A stretch of 44,751 nt of DNA from Vicinamibacterales bacterium (GCA_036504215.1 DASXVO010000019.1:1-44751), one strand, 5' to 3'. Positions 23,443 to 33,555 are shown, counted from the first letter of the stretch. Numbers and translations: made by a program. Notes: generated from the sequence alone by a model not told the origin.

Positions 23443-25356
23443 ATGGCCTGGCGCCTCTACCCGACGGTCGTGCCGACGTTTCAGTACTTCCTCGATCTGA
23501 TCCCGTGCCGGACCGCGTGTCCGGTGCACACCAATGCCGGCGCATACGTCCGCGCGGTCGCCGACGGCAACACCGCGCGAGGCTATGACATCGCCCGCGC
23601 ACCCAACCCGCTCGCGTCGGTCTGCGGGCGGATTTGCGCCCATCCGTGCGAGTCGAAATGCCGGCGGGGCACCATCGACCAGCCGATCTCCATTCGCGCG
23701 CTGAAGCGCACGCTGACCGAACGCCACGGCGTCGAGAACCGGATCGGCGCGCCCCGGACGACGCCGCTCCAGCCGCTGGGCCTGGCCGTTCGAGAGGGCG
23801 GGGAGGCCAGGCGGATCGCGGTCGTCGGCGCCGGCCCGGCCGGCGTCAGTTGTGCGCACGACCTCGCGATGATGGGCTACCGGGTCACCCTCTTCGAGGC
23901 GGCACCGGTCGCCGGCGGAATGTTGTATCAGGGCGTGCCCGAGTACCGCCTGCCGCGCGACATCATCCGCAGCGAGATCGACCAGGTCCTGGCGCTTGGC
24001 GTGGAGTTCCGTCCCAACTGGCGGCTGGGTCGTGACTTCACGGTGGCAGACCTGATGCGCAACGACTACGCCGCGGTCTTCCTGGGCCTCGGCGCGACGC
24101 GCGGGCGCGACCTGAACATCCCCGGCCGCGAACTCGACGGCGTCATCAACGGCGTCGACTTCCTGCTCAACGTCAATCTCGGTTACCACGTCGCGGTTGG
24201 CGAACGCGTGGTCGTGATCGGCGGCGGCAACGTGGCGATCGACGTCGCGCGCACGGTGCTGCGGTACGCCCAGCCCGAGGAGCGCGCGGACGTTCCGCGC
24301 GGCGCAAGTGAACTGCTCCAGGCGTGGGGCTACGACAACGCCTTCATCGACGCGGCCCGCACGGCGCTGCGCCTCGGCGCCCGTCACGTGCAGCTCGTGT
24401 GCCTCGAGTCCAGGAACGAGATGCCGGCGACGCCGATCGAGGTCAACGAGGCCGAGGAAGAAGGGATCACGCTGCTGGCGGGACGAGGACCGAAGGCGAT
24501 TCTCGGGTCGGGCAATCGCGTGTCGGCGCTGGAGACGATCGACGTGGCGTCGGTGTTCGACGCCGGCGGTCGCTTCAACCCGAGCTTCGTCGCCGGAAGC
24601 GAGAAGCGCGTCGAGGCGGACACCATCATCCTGGCCGTCGGGCAGCAGCCCGACACGGCCTGTCTGTCGGCGGACTCGGAGATCGAGATCACGCCGCGCG
24701 GGCTGGTGGCGGTGGACCCGCGCACGCTCTCGACGACCCTCCCGGGCGTGTTCTGTGGAGGCGACCTCGCATTCGGCCCGCGCATCGTGATCGAGGCCGT
24801 CGCTGACGGAAAGCGCGCCGCGCTCGCGATCCACGAGCACCTCGGCGGCGGAGCCGTGCCCCGAGCGAAGGCGCGCTTCGTTCTCACCGGGCTCGACCGG
24901 TCGGGCGATCACTACGACCGGATTCGGCGGCACGAACCGCCGAGCCTGGCCGTGACCAGGCGGACGGGCTTCCGGGAGGTCGAGGAAGCGTATGGAGAGT
25001 CGGAAGCCCGCGCTGAAGGCTCCCGCTGCCTGCAGTGCAACGTGCAGACGGTCTTCGACTCGGAACGATGCATCCTGTGCAGCGCCTGCGTGGAGATCTG
25101 TCCGGAGGCCTGCCTGACGCTCGTACCCGTGTCGCAACTGCGTGGCGGAGTGGAATTGGACGGCGTCCGCCAGGCCCTCGACGCGGGCGAGGATGCCGGC
25201 GCGATCGTGAAGGACGAGGAGCGCTGCATCCGCTGCGGCCTGTGCGCGGTGCGTTGCCCGACCAGGGCGATCACGATGGAGCTGCTCGATCTCGACGAGT
25301 CGCCGGTCACGGCGCTCGGTCTGTTCCACGAAGGGATGGGAGAGGCGCGGCGATGA
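23443..25356 (+). CDS. GltD-like FAD/NAD(P) oxidoreductase with ferredoxin clusters at both ends
   Basis: Predicted 637-residue cytoplasmic-type flavoprotein. The N-terminus has the cysteine set of glutamate synthase small subunits (C22, C26, C61, C65, C69, C73), expected to bind 4Fe-4S clusters. A FAD Rossmann motif lies at about 125-135 ([12 protein letters not shown]) and an NAD(P)-binding one at about 257-268 ([12 protein letters not shown]). [21 protein letters not shown] is the conserved flavin-binding end. A further ferredoxin domain has two CX2CX2CX3C motifs starting at C543 ([12 protein letters not shown]) and C595 ([12 protein letters not shown]). No GltB partner is present. The stop overlaps the Rieske gene start (ATGA). 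I infer that it links NAD(P)H or ferredoxin to the quinone/bc complex instead of making glutamate. A GGAGG ribosome site precedes the ATG. Confidence 0.88.
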   Translation: MAWRLYPTVVPTFQYFLDLIPCRTACPVHTNAGAYVRAVADGNTARGYDIARAPNPLASVCGRICAHPCESKCRRGTIDQPISIRALKRTLTERHGVENRIGAPRTTPLQPLGLAVREGGEARRIAVVGAGPAGVSCAHDLAMMGYRVTLFEAAPVAGGMLYQGVPEYRLPRDIIRSEIDQVLALGVEFRPNWRLGRDFTVADLMRNDYAAVFLGLGATRGRDLNIPGRELDGVINGVDFLLNVNLGYHVAVGERVVVIGGGNVAIDVARTVLRYAQPEERADVPRGASELLQAWGYDNAFIDAARTALRLGARHVQLVCLESRNEMPATPIEVNEAEEEGITLLAGRGPKAILGSGNRVSALETIDVASVFDAGGRFNPSFVAGSEKRVEADTIILAVGQQPDTACLSADSEIEITPRGLVAVDPRTLSTTLPGVFCGGDLAFGPRIVIEAVADGKRAALAIHEHLGGGAVPRAKARFVLTGLDRSGDHYDRIRRHEPPSLAVTRRTGFREVEEAYGESEARAEGSRCLQCNVQTVFDSERCILCSACVEICPEACLTLVPVSQLRGGVELDGVRQALDAGEDAGAIVKDEERCIRCGLCAVRCPTRAITMELLDLDESPVTALGLFHEGMGEARR

Positions 25357-25823
25357 GCGTGACGCCAGACCGCGCGGCAGACGGCGCAAATCGCCGCCAG
25401 TTCTTCCTGGCCGGCGTCGTGGCCCTCGGTGTGTCGGTGACCGGATTCGTCGCCAGCACCTTGCGGTTTCTCGTGCCCAACGTGCTCTACGAGCCCCCAG
25501 GCCGCTTCACCATCGGCAACCCCGCCGACTTTCCGCCGGGCTCGGTCACCTTCCTCGAAGACCGTCGTCTGTTCGTGTTCAACACGGCCGAGGGCTTCTA
25601 CGGCGTCTCGTCGGTCTGCACGCACCTCGGATGCAACGTCAAGCGAGGGGGGCCGGGATTCCAGTGCCCGTGCCACGGGAGCCAGTTCGACGACAGCGGC
25701 CGCGTCGCACGCGGGCCGGCCCCCACGCCGCTCGCCTGGTATGCGCTCAGTCTCTCGGCGCGCGGCGAACTGGTCGTGGACGTGGATCGAACCGTTGGGC
25801 CGGACTTCCGGCTGCGGGTGTGA
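25353..25823 (+). CDS. Rieske iron-sulfur protein of a bc complex
   Basis: Predicted 156-residue Rieske protein. A twin-arginine motif (NRRQFFLAG) and one hydrophobic helix (about 18-42) should anchor it in the membrane with the cluster domain outside. The 2Fe-2S ligands are C89 and H91 (CTHLGCNV) and C105 and H108 ([12 protein letters not shown]). C94 and C107 would form the stabilising disulfide of true bc-type Rieske proteins. It is close to the size of b6f-type Rieske subunits. It takes the first electron from quinol and passes it to cytochrome c. It overlaps the flavoprotein gene by 4 bp and precedes cytochrome b by 45 bp, so the three are clearly one unit. Confidence 0.95.
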   Translation: MSVTPDRAADGANRRQFFLAGVVALGVSVTGFVASTLRFLVPNVLYEPPGRFTIGNPADFPPGSVTFLEDRRLFVFNTAEGFYGVSSVCTHLGCNVKRGGPGFQCPCHGSQFDDSGRVARGPAPTPLAWYALSLSARGELVVDVDRTVGPDFRLRV

Positions 25824-25868
25824 GTCTCTCGCGCCCCGAACACTCGAACGCGTCTCGCGGAGCAACCA

Positions 25869-27119
25869 GTGACTGAGACGATCGTCCGCCGAACGGCGGG
25901 ATGGCTCACGGCGATCGGAAGATCGGTGGCTCGAATCGGCTGGCCGCGTACCGACAAGGACCGCGCGGCCGTGATGATCTCCAGCCTGTTCCTCCACATC
26001 CATCCGGCGCGCGTCAGTCGGCACGCGCTGCGGCCTCGCGCCACGCTCGGGCTCGGCCTGGTCTCGGCGGTGCTCTTCGGGGTGCTCACGGTTACCGGGC
26101 TCGCCCTGATGCTCTATTACGTCCCGTATCCCAACGAGGCGTACCGGAGCATGAAGGATCTGCAGTTCGTCGTGACCTTCGGTGTGGTGCTCCGCAACAT
26201 GCACCGCTGGTCGGCCCACGCGATGGTGGCCGTCGTCTTCCTGCACCTGTGCCGGGTGTTCTGGACGGGCTCCTACAAGGCGCCTCGCGAGTTCAACTGG
26301 ATCGTCGGCGTCTCTCTGCTGCTCCTGACCCTGGCCCTCTCGTTCACCGGCTACCTGTTGCCGTGGGATCAGCTCGCCTACTGGGCGATCACCGTCGGGT
26401 CGAGCATCGCCGCGTACACACCGCTCGTCGGCCGCGAGGTCAAGTTCCTGCTGCTCGGAGGTCACGTCATCGGGCCGATGACGCTGCTGCGCTTCTACGT
26501 CTTCCACTGCGTGGTGCTGCCAGGCCTGGTCGTGATGCTGGTGTCACTCCACATCTGGCGCGTGCGGAAGGACGGCCTCAGCGGCCCCACGGTCACGGTG
26601 GCACCGGTGGAAGAGACGGGCGGGGTGTTCCCGCCGTCGACGAAGACCTACGGCCTGATGGCACTCACCAGGCGGCCGTCGGCGTCGGTGGCGGCGCGCG
26701 ATCCGCACGACGAAGTGTTCGCCTGGCCGCACCTGTTGTACCGCGAGTTGCTGGTGACGCTCGCGGTCGTCGTCGCGCTCCACATCGTGTCGCTGCTGTT
26801 CAATGCGCCGCTCGAGGAGATGGCCGATCCGACCCGGACCCCCAACCCCGCCAAGGCGCCCTGGTACTTCCTCGGCCTCCAGGAACTCGTCCACTACTCG
26901 GCGTTCGTCGGCGGGGTGCTGGTGCCGACCGCGATCGTGGCGGCACTCATCGCGCTGCCGTATCTCGACCGGAACCCGCATGGTGCCGGCGTCTGGTTCG
27001 CTTCGGAGCGTCGTCTCGCCAACACGATCTTCACGGCGATCGTCGCCGTGGCGATCGTCCTGACGGTGGTCGGCACGCTCTTCCGCGGAGCGAACTGGGC
27101 CTGGGTGTGGCCATGGTAG
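25869..27119 (+). CDS. Cytochrome b of a bc complex, one-piece, PWY variant
   Basis: Predicted 416-residue membrane protein that oxidises quinol and carries two b hemes. The heme ligands are H112 and H126 (13 residues between) and H213 and H228 (14 between, the cytochrome b6-type spacing). [11 protein letters not shown] and RKDGLSGP also resemble b6. Unlike b6f, the N-terminal heme part and the subunit-IV-like C-terminal part are in one chain. The quinol-site PEWY motif reads APWY ([16 protein letters not shown]), lacking the Glu. From knowledge of the family, changes there are common in low-potential, menaquinol-using complexes. The GTG start at 25869 follows the Rieske stop by 45 bp; the stop overlaps the octaheme gene by 7 bp. 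About 35 residues precede the first membrane-associated segment. Confidence 0.94.
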   Translation: MTETIVRRTAGWLTAIGRSVARIGWPRTDKDRAAVMISSLFLHIHPARVSRHALRPRATLGLGLVSAVLFGVLTVTGLALMLYYVPYPNEAYRSMKDLQFVVTFGVVLRNMHRWSAHAMVAVVFLHLCRVFWTGSYKAPREFNWIVGVSLLLLTLALSFTGYLLPWDQLAYWAITVGSSIAAYTPLVGREVKFLLLGGHVIGPMTLLRFYVFHCVVLPGLVVMLVSLHIWRVRKDGLSGPTVTVAPVEETGGVFPPSTKTYGLMALTRRPSASVAARDPHDEVFAWPHLLYRELLVTLAVVVALHIVSLLFNAPLEEMADPTRTPNPAKAPWYFLGLQELVHYSAFVGGVLVPTAIVAALIALPYLDRNPHGAGVWFASERRLANTIFTAIVAVAIVLTVVGTLFRGANWAWVWPW

Positions 27120-29149
27120 CGAGGTTCCACGTTGCGTTTGCCCTGCTGAGCGTCGCGTTCCTGGTGGTCTTCTCGTGGGTGTTTCTCAGCGAATACGGCG
27201 CCGAGTGGCGGGCGGTGCAGGCGCGGTTCGGGACCATCGAGCGGTCGCTCAAGAACCCGCACCAGCTCGCGCAGGCGTCACCGGTCGGTGGCCTCCGGCA
27301 AGTGTGGCTCGCCGACCTCGGCCGCGTGGACCGCTGCACGACGTGCCACCTGGGAATCGACGACCCCGCGTTCGCATCGGCGCCCCAGCCGTTCCGCACG
27401 CACCCGGGCGCGTGGCTGACGACGCACCCGGTCGAGCGCTACGGTTGCACGGTGTGCCACGACGGACAGGGCGAGGCGACCGACTATCGGCACGCCGCAC
27501 ATCAGCCGATCCCGTTCGTTCAGCGGCCCATGCGGACGCTCGAGACCATCGAAGCCACGTGCGGCAGTTGTCACCGGGCCATCGATCCCCCAGATGCCCC
27601 GATGCTGCAGACCGGGCGCCGCCTGATCGCGGAATCCGGGTGCGTGAGCTGCCACGAGATTCCCGGCTTCGAGTCGACGACGTTCAGCGGCCCGGCGCTC
27701 GACAGCCTCGCCTACAAGGTGCGGCCCGGCTGGCTGCAGGGCTGGCTGCGGGATCCCAAGTCGTATCTGCCCCATTCGAAGATGGGGAATTTCAGGCTGA
27801 CCGCGACCGAGGTCACCGGCCTCCAGGCGCTGCTCCTGTCCCAGCGCGACACGTTACCCGCCGACAGCACCGCGATTGACTGGAAGAAAGGGGACACCGC
27901 CAAGGGCAAGGCGCTCTTCGGCGAGCTGCGCTGCGTGACCTGCCACGCGGTCGAGGGGCGGGGCGGCACCACGGGGCCAGAACTGACGCGAATAGGGGAC
28001 AAGGTGCGTCGCGACTGGCTCTTCGGCTTCCTGAAGGATCCGCACCGCGACCAGCCGCAGACCGCGATGCTCCAGTACCGCCTCACCGATGACCAACTGC
28101 GCGACCTGACGGCGTTCCTCCTGGACGAATACAAGACGGGCACCGAGCCGGAAACCGCGTCGGCGCCGTACCAGGACGCACCTACCGTTGCCGCCGGGCG
28201 GGCTGTCTTCGTGCGGCGCGGCTGCTACAGCTGCCACCGGCTCGCCGGCATTCGAGCGACCGGTAGAATCGGACCGAGCCTGGCTGGAGTCGCCGACCGT
28301 GACCCCGACGAGGAGACCTACGGTTCATCGAGCGTTCGACACTCGACCGACAACTACATCTACCTGAAGGTGCTGAAGCCGGACGCGCTCGGTTCTCCAT
28401 CCCTGATGCCGACTTTTGGGTTTGCTCCAGGGGACGCGGCAGCCGTCGCCGTGGCGCTTGCGAGCCTCCGCAAGGGCGACCTTCCGGCATCCCGTGTGCA
28501 GCAGGCCATTCCACCGAAGCCCTACCAGCTTCGCGGACCGTTCGGCGATCTGGCTACCCGGTATCGATGCCTGAGTTGCCACAGCATCGACGGATCCGGC
28601 GGCACGCTCTCAACCGTGCCGCTCGACCGGATCGGCAGCCAGTTGCGGCGAGACTACCTGGCGTCGTACCTGCTCAACCCGGGCGCGGTCCGGGTCAGCC
28701 TCGAGGCGCGGATGCCGCAGTTTCACATGTTGCCGACCGAGGCGTCTGCCATCGCCGACTACGCCGCGGCCGTGTTCCTCGATGACACACTCGACCGCTA
28801 CGACGCGAACTTCACGGCCGAGGACGGCCGCCGCGGGGGCGCCCTGTACCGACAGTTGGGATGCGTGGGGTGCCACCAGATCAACTCACAGGGCGGATAC
28901 GTTGGGCCCGACCTGTCCGACACTGGCGCGCGGTTGCGGCCCGGGTGGATCGACGCGTGGCTGATGCACCCGGCTCAGTACAAGCCGGGCACGCTGCAGC
29001 CCGACTACGGGCTGTCAGCGGCGGACTCGCGATCGCTGACGGCGTACTTGAGCGGCCTGCACGCGCCGGCGGCCAAGGTCGTGCCTGGCCGGGCTCGAAC
29101 CTCGGCTCGCGGCCTGTCCGATTGGACTCGGCCGAACGGAACACAGTAG
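27113..29149 (+). CDS. Membrane-anchored octaheme cytochrome c
   Basis: Predicted 678-residue protein with one N-terminal membrane helix ([17 protein letters not shown]) and eight CXXCH motifs: CTTCH at C75, then CTVCH, CGSCH, CVSCH, CVTCH, CYSCH, CLSCH and CVGCH at C584. Several successive c domains share a repeated layout (G..LF...CVTCH, P.L..IG.KVR.DWL..FL.DP), suggesting growth by duplication of a monoheme unit. The first three hemes are more closely spaced. It is in the position of cytochrome c1 in the complex but far larger, and could be an electron wire from the Rieske protein to soluble carriers. Its start overlaps the cytochrome b stop (ATGGTAG). No known enzymatic octaheme signature such as CXXCK is seen, so I regard it as an electron-transfer protein. 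Confidence 0.92.
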   Translation: MVARFHVAFALLSVAFLVVFSWVFLSEYGAEWRAVQARFGTIERSLKNPHQLAQASPVGGLRQVWLADLGRVDRCTTCHLGIDDPAFASAPQPFRTHPGAWLTTHPVERYGCTVCHDGQGEATDYRHAAHQPIPFVQRPMRTLETIEATCGSCHRAIDPPDAPMLQTGRRLIAESGCVSCHEIPGFESTTFSGPALDSLAYKVRPGWLQGWLRDPKSYLPHSKMGNFRLTATEVTGLQALLLSQRDTLPADSTAIDWKKGDTAKGKALFGELRCVTCHAVEGRGGTTGPELTRIGDKVRRDWLFGFLKDPHRDQPQTAMLQYRLTDDQLRDLTAFLLDEYKTGTEPETASAPYQDAPTVAAGRAVFVRRGCYSCHRLAGIRATGRIGPSLAGVADRDPDEETYGSSSVRHSTDNYIYLKVLKPDALGSPSLMPTFGFAPGDAAAVAVALASLRKGDLPASRVQQAIPPKPYQLRGPFGDLATRYRCLSCHSIDGSGGTLSTVPLDRIGSQLRRDYLASYLLNPGAVRVSLEARMPQFHMLPTEASAIADYAAAVFLDDTLDRYDANFTAEDGRRGGALYRQLGCVGCHQINSQGGYVGPDLSDTGARLRPGWIDAWLMHPAQYKPGTLQPDYGLSAADSRSLTAYLSGLHAPAAKVVPGRARTSARGLSDWTRPNGTQ

Positions 29150-29157
29150 GAGGTCTC

Positions 29158-29604
29158 GTGCGAGTCTTGCGCCTGATCGCGGCGATGGCGATAGTGGTGC
29201 CTGGCGCTGCGGGATGCCACGGGAAGGGCGCCGTCCAGATGACGGACCCGATGCTCGAGGCCCTGCGCGCGCAGTCGCGAGAGGCGGGCCTCGGTTACGC
29301 GGAGGCGCAGGGCAAGCACCTGTTCGATCGCTACTGCGCCACGTGCCACGGCGACGGCGGGAAGGGCGACGGTCAGAACGCCTCGAATCTCACGCCGCCG
29401 CCGCCCGACCTCACTGCCCCGAAGCGGCCGCCCGATCAGGGCGACCTGCGCAAAGTGATCGCGGAAGGCAGCGCGGCCATGGGCCGCTCGCCGCTCTCAC
29501 CGCCATATGGCCGGAGCCTCAGCGCCCAGGAGATCGATTACCTGACGCTGTACTGCCGGGCGCTCGCACGCCCCGCCCCGAAGAAGCAGGGCGGTGGCGG
29601 CTGA
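29158..29604 (+). CDS. Small monoheme cytochrome c, probably lipoprotein
   Basis: Predicted 148-residue exported cytochrome c. The N-terminus (VRVLRLIAAMAIVVPGAAGC) may be a lipoprotein signal with C20 as the lipid site, although the box is not ideal. The heme is bound by C60, C63 and H64 (YCATCHGDGGKGDGQ); M107 in the AAMGRSPLS stretch is a likely sixth ligand. This is a class I cytochrome of the cbb3-subunit-like type. The GTG start lies eight bases after the octaheme stop and has AGGAGG upstream. As the last gene of the operon it probably carries electrons away from the octaheme subunit toward an oxidase or reductase encoded elsewhere. Confidence 0.9.
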   Translation: MRVLRLIAAMAIVVPGAAGCHGKGAVQMTDPMLEALRAQSREAGLGYAEAQGKHLFDRYCATCHGDGGKGDGQNASNLTPPPPDLTAPKRPPDQGDLRKVIAEGSAAMGRSPLSPPYGRSLSAQEIDYLTLYCRALARPAPKKQGGGG

Positions 29605-29682
29605 GCGAAGGTGAGTGAACTGAATTCAGTGCAGCAGATCCTCGATCGGAATCAGTGACAGCGCCTCAGAACGCGTGCCCTG

Positions 29683-30864
29683 CTAGTCCGGGATCCCACC
29701 GCTCGGCACCGGGTTGGCTGGCCACACCTCGAGGAACTGGACGGTCGTGGCGCGGCCCCCGTAGCCAAGGCTGTAGATGTCGTAGGCGTGCCATGCGCCG
29801 TCGATGACGATCGTCAGCTTGTCGCAGGAAATGGCACCCGACGGGTTCTGCTGGCGCCCTGCCTGGAAGCCGCCCAGTTGCAGGTGCCAAATCGTCCGGA
29901 GCAGCAACTGCTCGGCCGCGGCAACCGCCTCACCCTCGGTCCCGAAGACGGCCGTGTACTGCGGGAACTCCTTCGCGGTCGCGTAGACGATGTCGCTGGC
30001 TCGTTGGGCTGTCAGCGGCCCGCCCGGGACGTGGTTGCCGCTCGGCGGCGGCGTCGTGACCGACACGGGCGTGACGAAGTTCTGCGTCTGCGTCCACGGA
30101 CTCGTGTGCTGGCCGTCCGAGGCCTGCGCGCGCCAGTACCAGACGGTCCCTGCCACGAGTGCGGACGGCGGCGCGTACGACGTCTGGTTCGACTGCTCGG
30201 CGACCGCGCCCGACATGACGTTCGACACGAACATGTAATCGCGGCTCACCTGGAATTGGTACGAAATCGCGCCGGCGGGCCCCGACCGGCTGGCGTTGTT
30301 GATCAGCAGGGTCGGCTGCGCATTCGCCGTCGTCACGCCGTTGATGGGCGAGACCGCGGTGGGCGCATTGACCGCCACCGGCGTCGCGCGCCTCAGTGTC
30401 TCGGTGCCGTTCACCGGGCCGAAGCACGTGGTGCCGGAGTAGGTGATAGGGAGCGTTTCGCCGCTGACTGTGCCGGTTCCGCTCAGTGTGAAGGCGCACA
30501 CCGAGAGGCCGGTCGCCGTGCCCGATCCGCTCGCGGTCACGGTCACCTTTGACCCGTTGAGCTGACCCTGTCCCGAGCCCGTGACGGTGTAGGGGCCGCA
30601 CACGGCCGAAAAGTCACCCGCGATCGACGTCGCCGTCTGGCTCGTCACCTGCCACTGGAAGTTTCCGCACGACGTCGGCGAACTTGTCGGAGACGTGCCG
30701 GTGGCCGACGTCCATGTCCCCGTATATGACGGCGCGGCCGGAGTACCCGGCGTCGGGTTGGTGTTGGTTGGGGCTGTCGGGTTGCTCTTCTGCTCGAACG
30801 AGCACGCCGTCGCCAGCATGGCCATGGCCGCCAGGGTGATGAGTGCGGATACACGTCTGGTCAT
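29683..30864 (-). CDS. Lipoprotein with fibronectin III-like domain
   Basis: Predicted 393-residue lipoprotein; the signal ends at LATAC with the lipid-bearing Cys near residue 20. A Pro/Thr/Asn-rich linker follows. Residues of about 45-155 are Ser/Thr/Gly-rich with three or four Cys and look like a small beta domain (YTGTWTSATG, FTLSGTGTVSG). About 165-270 resembles a fibronectin III-like module (APTAVSPINGVTTANAQPTLLI, WYWRAQASDGQHTSPWTQTQNF). The last 100 residues (AQRASDIVYATAKEFP, WHLQLGGFQAGRQQNPSGAIS) contain a motif recurring in exported acidobacterial proteins, as far as I recall. Function unknown. Start choice: ATG at 30864, though the codon before it is GTG. A GATAAT hexamer lies just upstream with no ribosome site, so the transcript may be leaderless. 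It is convergent with the redox operon. Confidence 0.8.
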   Translation of the reverse strand: MTRRVSALITLAAMAMLATACSFEQKSNPTAPTNTNPTPGTPAAPSYTGTWTSATGTSPTSSPTSCGNFQWQVTSQTATSIAGDFSAVCGPYTVTGSGQGQLNGSKVTVTASGSGTATGLSVCAFTLSGTGTVSGETLPITYSGTTCFGPVNGTETLRRATPVAVNAPTAVSPINGVTTANAQPTLLINNASRSGPAGAISYQFQVSRDYMFVSNVMSGAVAEQSNQTSYAPPSALVAGTVWYWRAQASDGQHTSPWTQTQNFVTPVSVTTPPPSGNHVPGGPLTAQRASDIVYATAKEFPQYTAVFGTEGEAVAAAEQLLLRTIWHLQLGGFQAGRQQNPSGAISCDKLTIVIDGAWHAYDIYSLGYGGRATTVQFLEVWPANPVPSGGIPD

Positions 30865-31070
30865 CACCAGAGATTATCGGCAGGGGGCGCTGGAGCTTTA
30901 GTGGGCATCCGCGCGAGGATCGTCTTCCTGCTGTCTCAAGAAACCTCAGCCGGTGCCGATTAGGCAGAGTACGGCGCATTTGCGCGGTCCGACGTTTGCG
31001 AGGAGCGAGTTGTCAGCGGGACGCGGGCCGACGGCCAGCCGGACCTGGGTCGGGCGGCACGGAGTGACCG

Positions 31071-33011
31071 GTGAGAAAGAACCCGACGGCCAGCCCTCGC
31101 CACCATCGGCTCCGGCGGGGCGACAAGTTCCTTGCTCAGGGCCTGCTGAACCAGGCCATCTCCGAGTATTCGCACGCCGTCGAGGCCACGCCCGGGAATT
31201 GGGTCGCGGTGGGCACGCTCGCCGATCTCCTGCTGAGGGCCGGAGATATCGAACGCGCGATCGAGCAGTATCTCCGTATCGCCGACTACCTCCATTCGCA
31301 CGGCGTGCTGCCGAAAGCAGCCGCTGTCTACGGGAGGATCCTCAAGCTCAGGCCGGACGTCGAGCACGCGCAGATGAGGTCGGCGGACATCTCGGTTGTC
31401 CAGGGTTCGCTCGTCGAGGCCAAGCGGCTGTTGACGGCGGTCGCGGCGAGCCGGCTGGGGCGTGGCGATCGGCACGGTGCGATCGAGATTCTCCATCGGA
31501 TCGGCGAGTTGGACCCGGATGACCTGGCCGCGGGCGTTGCCGCCCCAGTCGCGGGTGGTGCGATCGGCGACACGCAGGTGGCGATCGAGCGCCTGGTTTC
31601 GCTTTCGGACCGGTTCCGCCAGCGTGGCGACCTCGCGGGGAGCCTTGGGGCGCTCGAGGAGGCCGCGAGGCTCGATGCGGAGAACACTGCCGTCGTCGGG
31701 GCGTTGGTCGCCCTGTGCATCGAGACCGGTGAACTGGACCGTGCGGTCGGGTACGCGTCCGGTTCCAGAGAATTCCGAACGATCGCCGCGGCGCTGATGG
31801 CAGCGGACCGCCCTGCGGACGCGCTCGCGGTACTCGAGCAGGCGCTCGAACGCGACCCGTCCGACGACGAGACGCGCCTCCTGATCGTCCGAGAGAGAAT
31901 CCGTACCGGAGACCTCGACGGAGCCCGCGCGCGCCTGCCAGGTGATCCGAGCCAACCGGACCTTCTGCTCTGCCGGGCCGAGATCGAGCTGCTGTCCGGG
32001 AACGCCGGCGGAGTTCGCACGCTGGCGCAGCGCGTGATCGCAGCCGACCCCGCGCGTCGGGGGGAATTGATCCAGCTCGGCCTGCGTCTCGGTGAGCGCG
32101 CCGCGGACGCCGCGTTCGAGTGCGTGGATGTCGGAACCGACGCCGCGTTGGAGGAGCACAATTGGTCCGATGCCGCCTCGGCGCTCCACGAGTTCGTGGT
32201 GGCGGTACCGCCCCACGTCCCGGCGCTGATGAAGCTGGTGGAGGTGTGCGTCGATGGCCGGCTGGACGAGATGCTGCACGACACCCAGGCGCGGCTGGCG
32301 GAGGTCTACCTGCTCGCTGGCCGGGCCGGTGAGGCGCGGGTCATCGCCGAGGATCTTCTGGTGCACGAACCGTCGAAGCCGGCGAACGTCGAACGGCTTC
32401 GTCGGGCACTGACGCTGCTCGGCGAGTCGGATCCAGACGCCTGCATCGCCGAACAGCTGAACGCCGATCCGGTGTCCGCGATGTTCGGCGATCCCGGCGG
32501 GGCCGCCGTGCGGGCGCCCGCAGCGCCAGAGGCGCTCAGCGCGCCGACCGTCCGGACCGAGGACAAGGCGCCGGCCACGAGCGAGTCGAGATCGCCGCGA
32601 AAGGACACCCGCGGTGGCAAGCCGCGCCCGGGACGTGTGCCGGCCGCGACGGAACAGTACCGCGACGCGCTCGGTCTGTGCAAAGCCGGACGGACTGAGG
32701 AGGCCATCGCGGCGCTGAAGGAGGCGGTGCGATCGCCGCGTCATCGGTTCGAGTCCGCCAGGCTCCTGGCCACGATCTATTGCGAGGGCGGCAAGCTTCA
32801 CGACGCGATCGAATGGTACGAGCGCGCGACCCAGGCGTCGCCTGGCCCGGAAGCCACGCACGACGTGCTCTACGACCTGGGGTGCACGCTGGTGACGGCC
32901 GGCGAGTCGGACCGGGCGCTCGCCATCTTCCTCGAATTGCAGGCGGAGGCTCCAGGCTACAGGGACGTGTCGAAGCAGCTCGAGGGCCTCTTGCGGCGTG
33001 CGAGAGGCTAG
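31071..33011 (+). CDS. TPR-repeat protein of a signalling cassette
   Basis: Predicted 646-residue soluble protein made of tetratricopeptide-like helical repeats. Clear units include GDKFLAQGLLNQAISEYSHAVEATPGN, AGDIERAIEQYLRIADYLHSHG, LPKAAAVYGRILKLRPDV and, at the C-terminus, KLHDAIEWYERATQASPG. A low-complexity Ala/Pro/charged linker at about 485-525 separates a larger N-terminal array from a smaller C-terminal one. There is no signal peptide or membrane helix, so it is cytoplasmic. TPR arrays mediate protein contacts, and the downstream CheX and CheY-like genes suggest it scaffolds that system. The start is a GTG with GGAGTG upstream. It lies 200 bp from the divergent lipoprotein gene. Confidence 0.85.
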   Translation: MRKNPTASPRHHRLRRGDKFLAQGLLNQAISEYSHAVEATPGNWVAVGTLADLLLRAGDIERAIEQYLRIADYLHSHGVLPKAAAVYGRILKLRPDVEHAQMRSADISVVQGSLVEAKRLLTAVAASRLGRGDRHGAIEILHRIGELDPDDLAAGVAAPVAGGAIGDTQVAIERLVSLSDRFRQRGDLAGSLGALEEAARLDAENTAVVGALVALCIETGELDRAVGYASGSREFRTIAAALMAADRPADALAVLEQALERDPSDDETRLLIVRERIRTGDLDGARARLPGDPSQPDLLLCRAEIELLSGNAGGVRTLAQRVIAADPARRGELIQLGLRLGERAADAAFECVDVGTDAALEEHNWSDAASALHEFVVAVPPHVPALMKLVEVCVDGRLDEMLHDTQARLAEVYLLAGRAGEARVIAEDLLVHEPSKPANVERLRRALTLLGESDPDACIAEQLNADPVSAMFGDPGGAAVRAPAAPEALSAPTVRTEDKAPATSESRSPRKDTRGGKPRPGRVPAATEQYRDALGLCKAGRTEEAIAALKEAVRSPRHRFESARLLATIYCEGGKLHDAIEWYERATQASPGPEATHDVLYDLGCTLVTAGESDRALAIFLELQAEAPGYRDVSKQLEGLLRRARG

Positions 33012-33083
33012 TGTCGGTCGGATTCCACAACGATGGCCGCATGGTTGCGCCGGTGGAAGGCGGACCACGGGAGGAGGAGTGGC

Positions 33084-33554
33084 GTGCTCGAAGTCGCTGA
33101 ACGGGTGTCGGCAACCACGCAGGAACTGTTCGCGTCGATGATGGGTCTTCAGGCGAAGGAGGGCCCGTTGATCGACCTGCCCAACACTGAAGCCAGCACG
33201 GAAATCGTCGCTTTCGTGGGCCTGTCGGGAAGCTCCGCGGGCATGGTGGGCGTGTACTCCTCGAGTGCTCTCGCCTGCCACATCGCGGGAGCCCTGCTCG
33301 GCGAAGAACGCCACGAGGTGGACGACGAGGTGCGCGATGCGTTCGGTGAGGTGGCCAACATCATTGCCGGCAACGTCGCGATTGTGCTCGGCGACATGGG
33401 CGAGACCATCCAACTCTCGCTTCCCACGGTCATCGTCGGCAAATTCCTGGTGACTTCGATTCTCAACACCGTCCCGCCGCGCCGCGCGAGGAAATTCAGC
33501 GTGGACGGCGAGGATCTGTACGTCGAGCTCGCGCTTCGGCGTGGCGAGGACTGA
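33084..33554 (+). CDS. CheX-like phosphatase
   Basis: Predicted 156-residue CheX-type protein. CheC/CheX/FliY proteins dephosphorylate CheY with a Glu and an Asn on one helix; the matching residues are E89 and N92 in AFGEVANIIAGN. The surrounding pattern (IVAFVGLSGSSAGMVGVYSS, VIVGKFLVTS) also fits CheX. It should be cytoplasmic and dimeric like its relatives. Start choice: the frame opens at 33033, but GTG at 33084 has a strong GGAGGAG site and gives the family's normal length. The stop is one base before the CheY-like gene, so the two are translationally close. No chemoreceptor or CheA is nearby; the partner kinase may be one of the two encoded downstream. Confidence 0.85.
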   Translation: MLEVAERVSATTQELFASMMGLQAKEGPLIDLPNTEASTEIVAFVGLSGSSAGMVGVYSSSALACHIAGALLGEERHEVDDEVRDAFGEVANIIAGNVAIVLGDMGETIQLSLPTVIVGKFLVTSILNTVPPRRARKFSVDGEDLYVELALRRGED

Positions 33555-33555
33555 C

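Noticed and set aside
29619-29630. 12-bp palindrome ACTGAATTCAGT after the redox operon
   Set aside because: No loop, no U-tract and no second copy; too little to call a terminator or operator.
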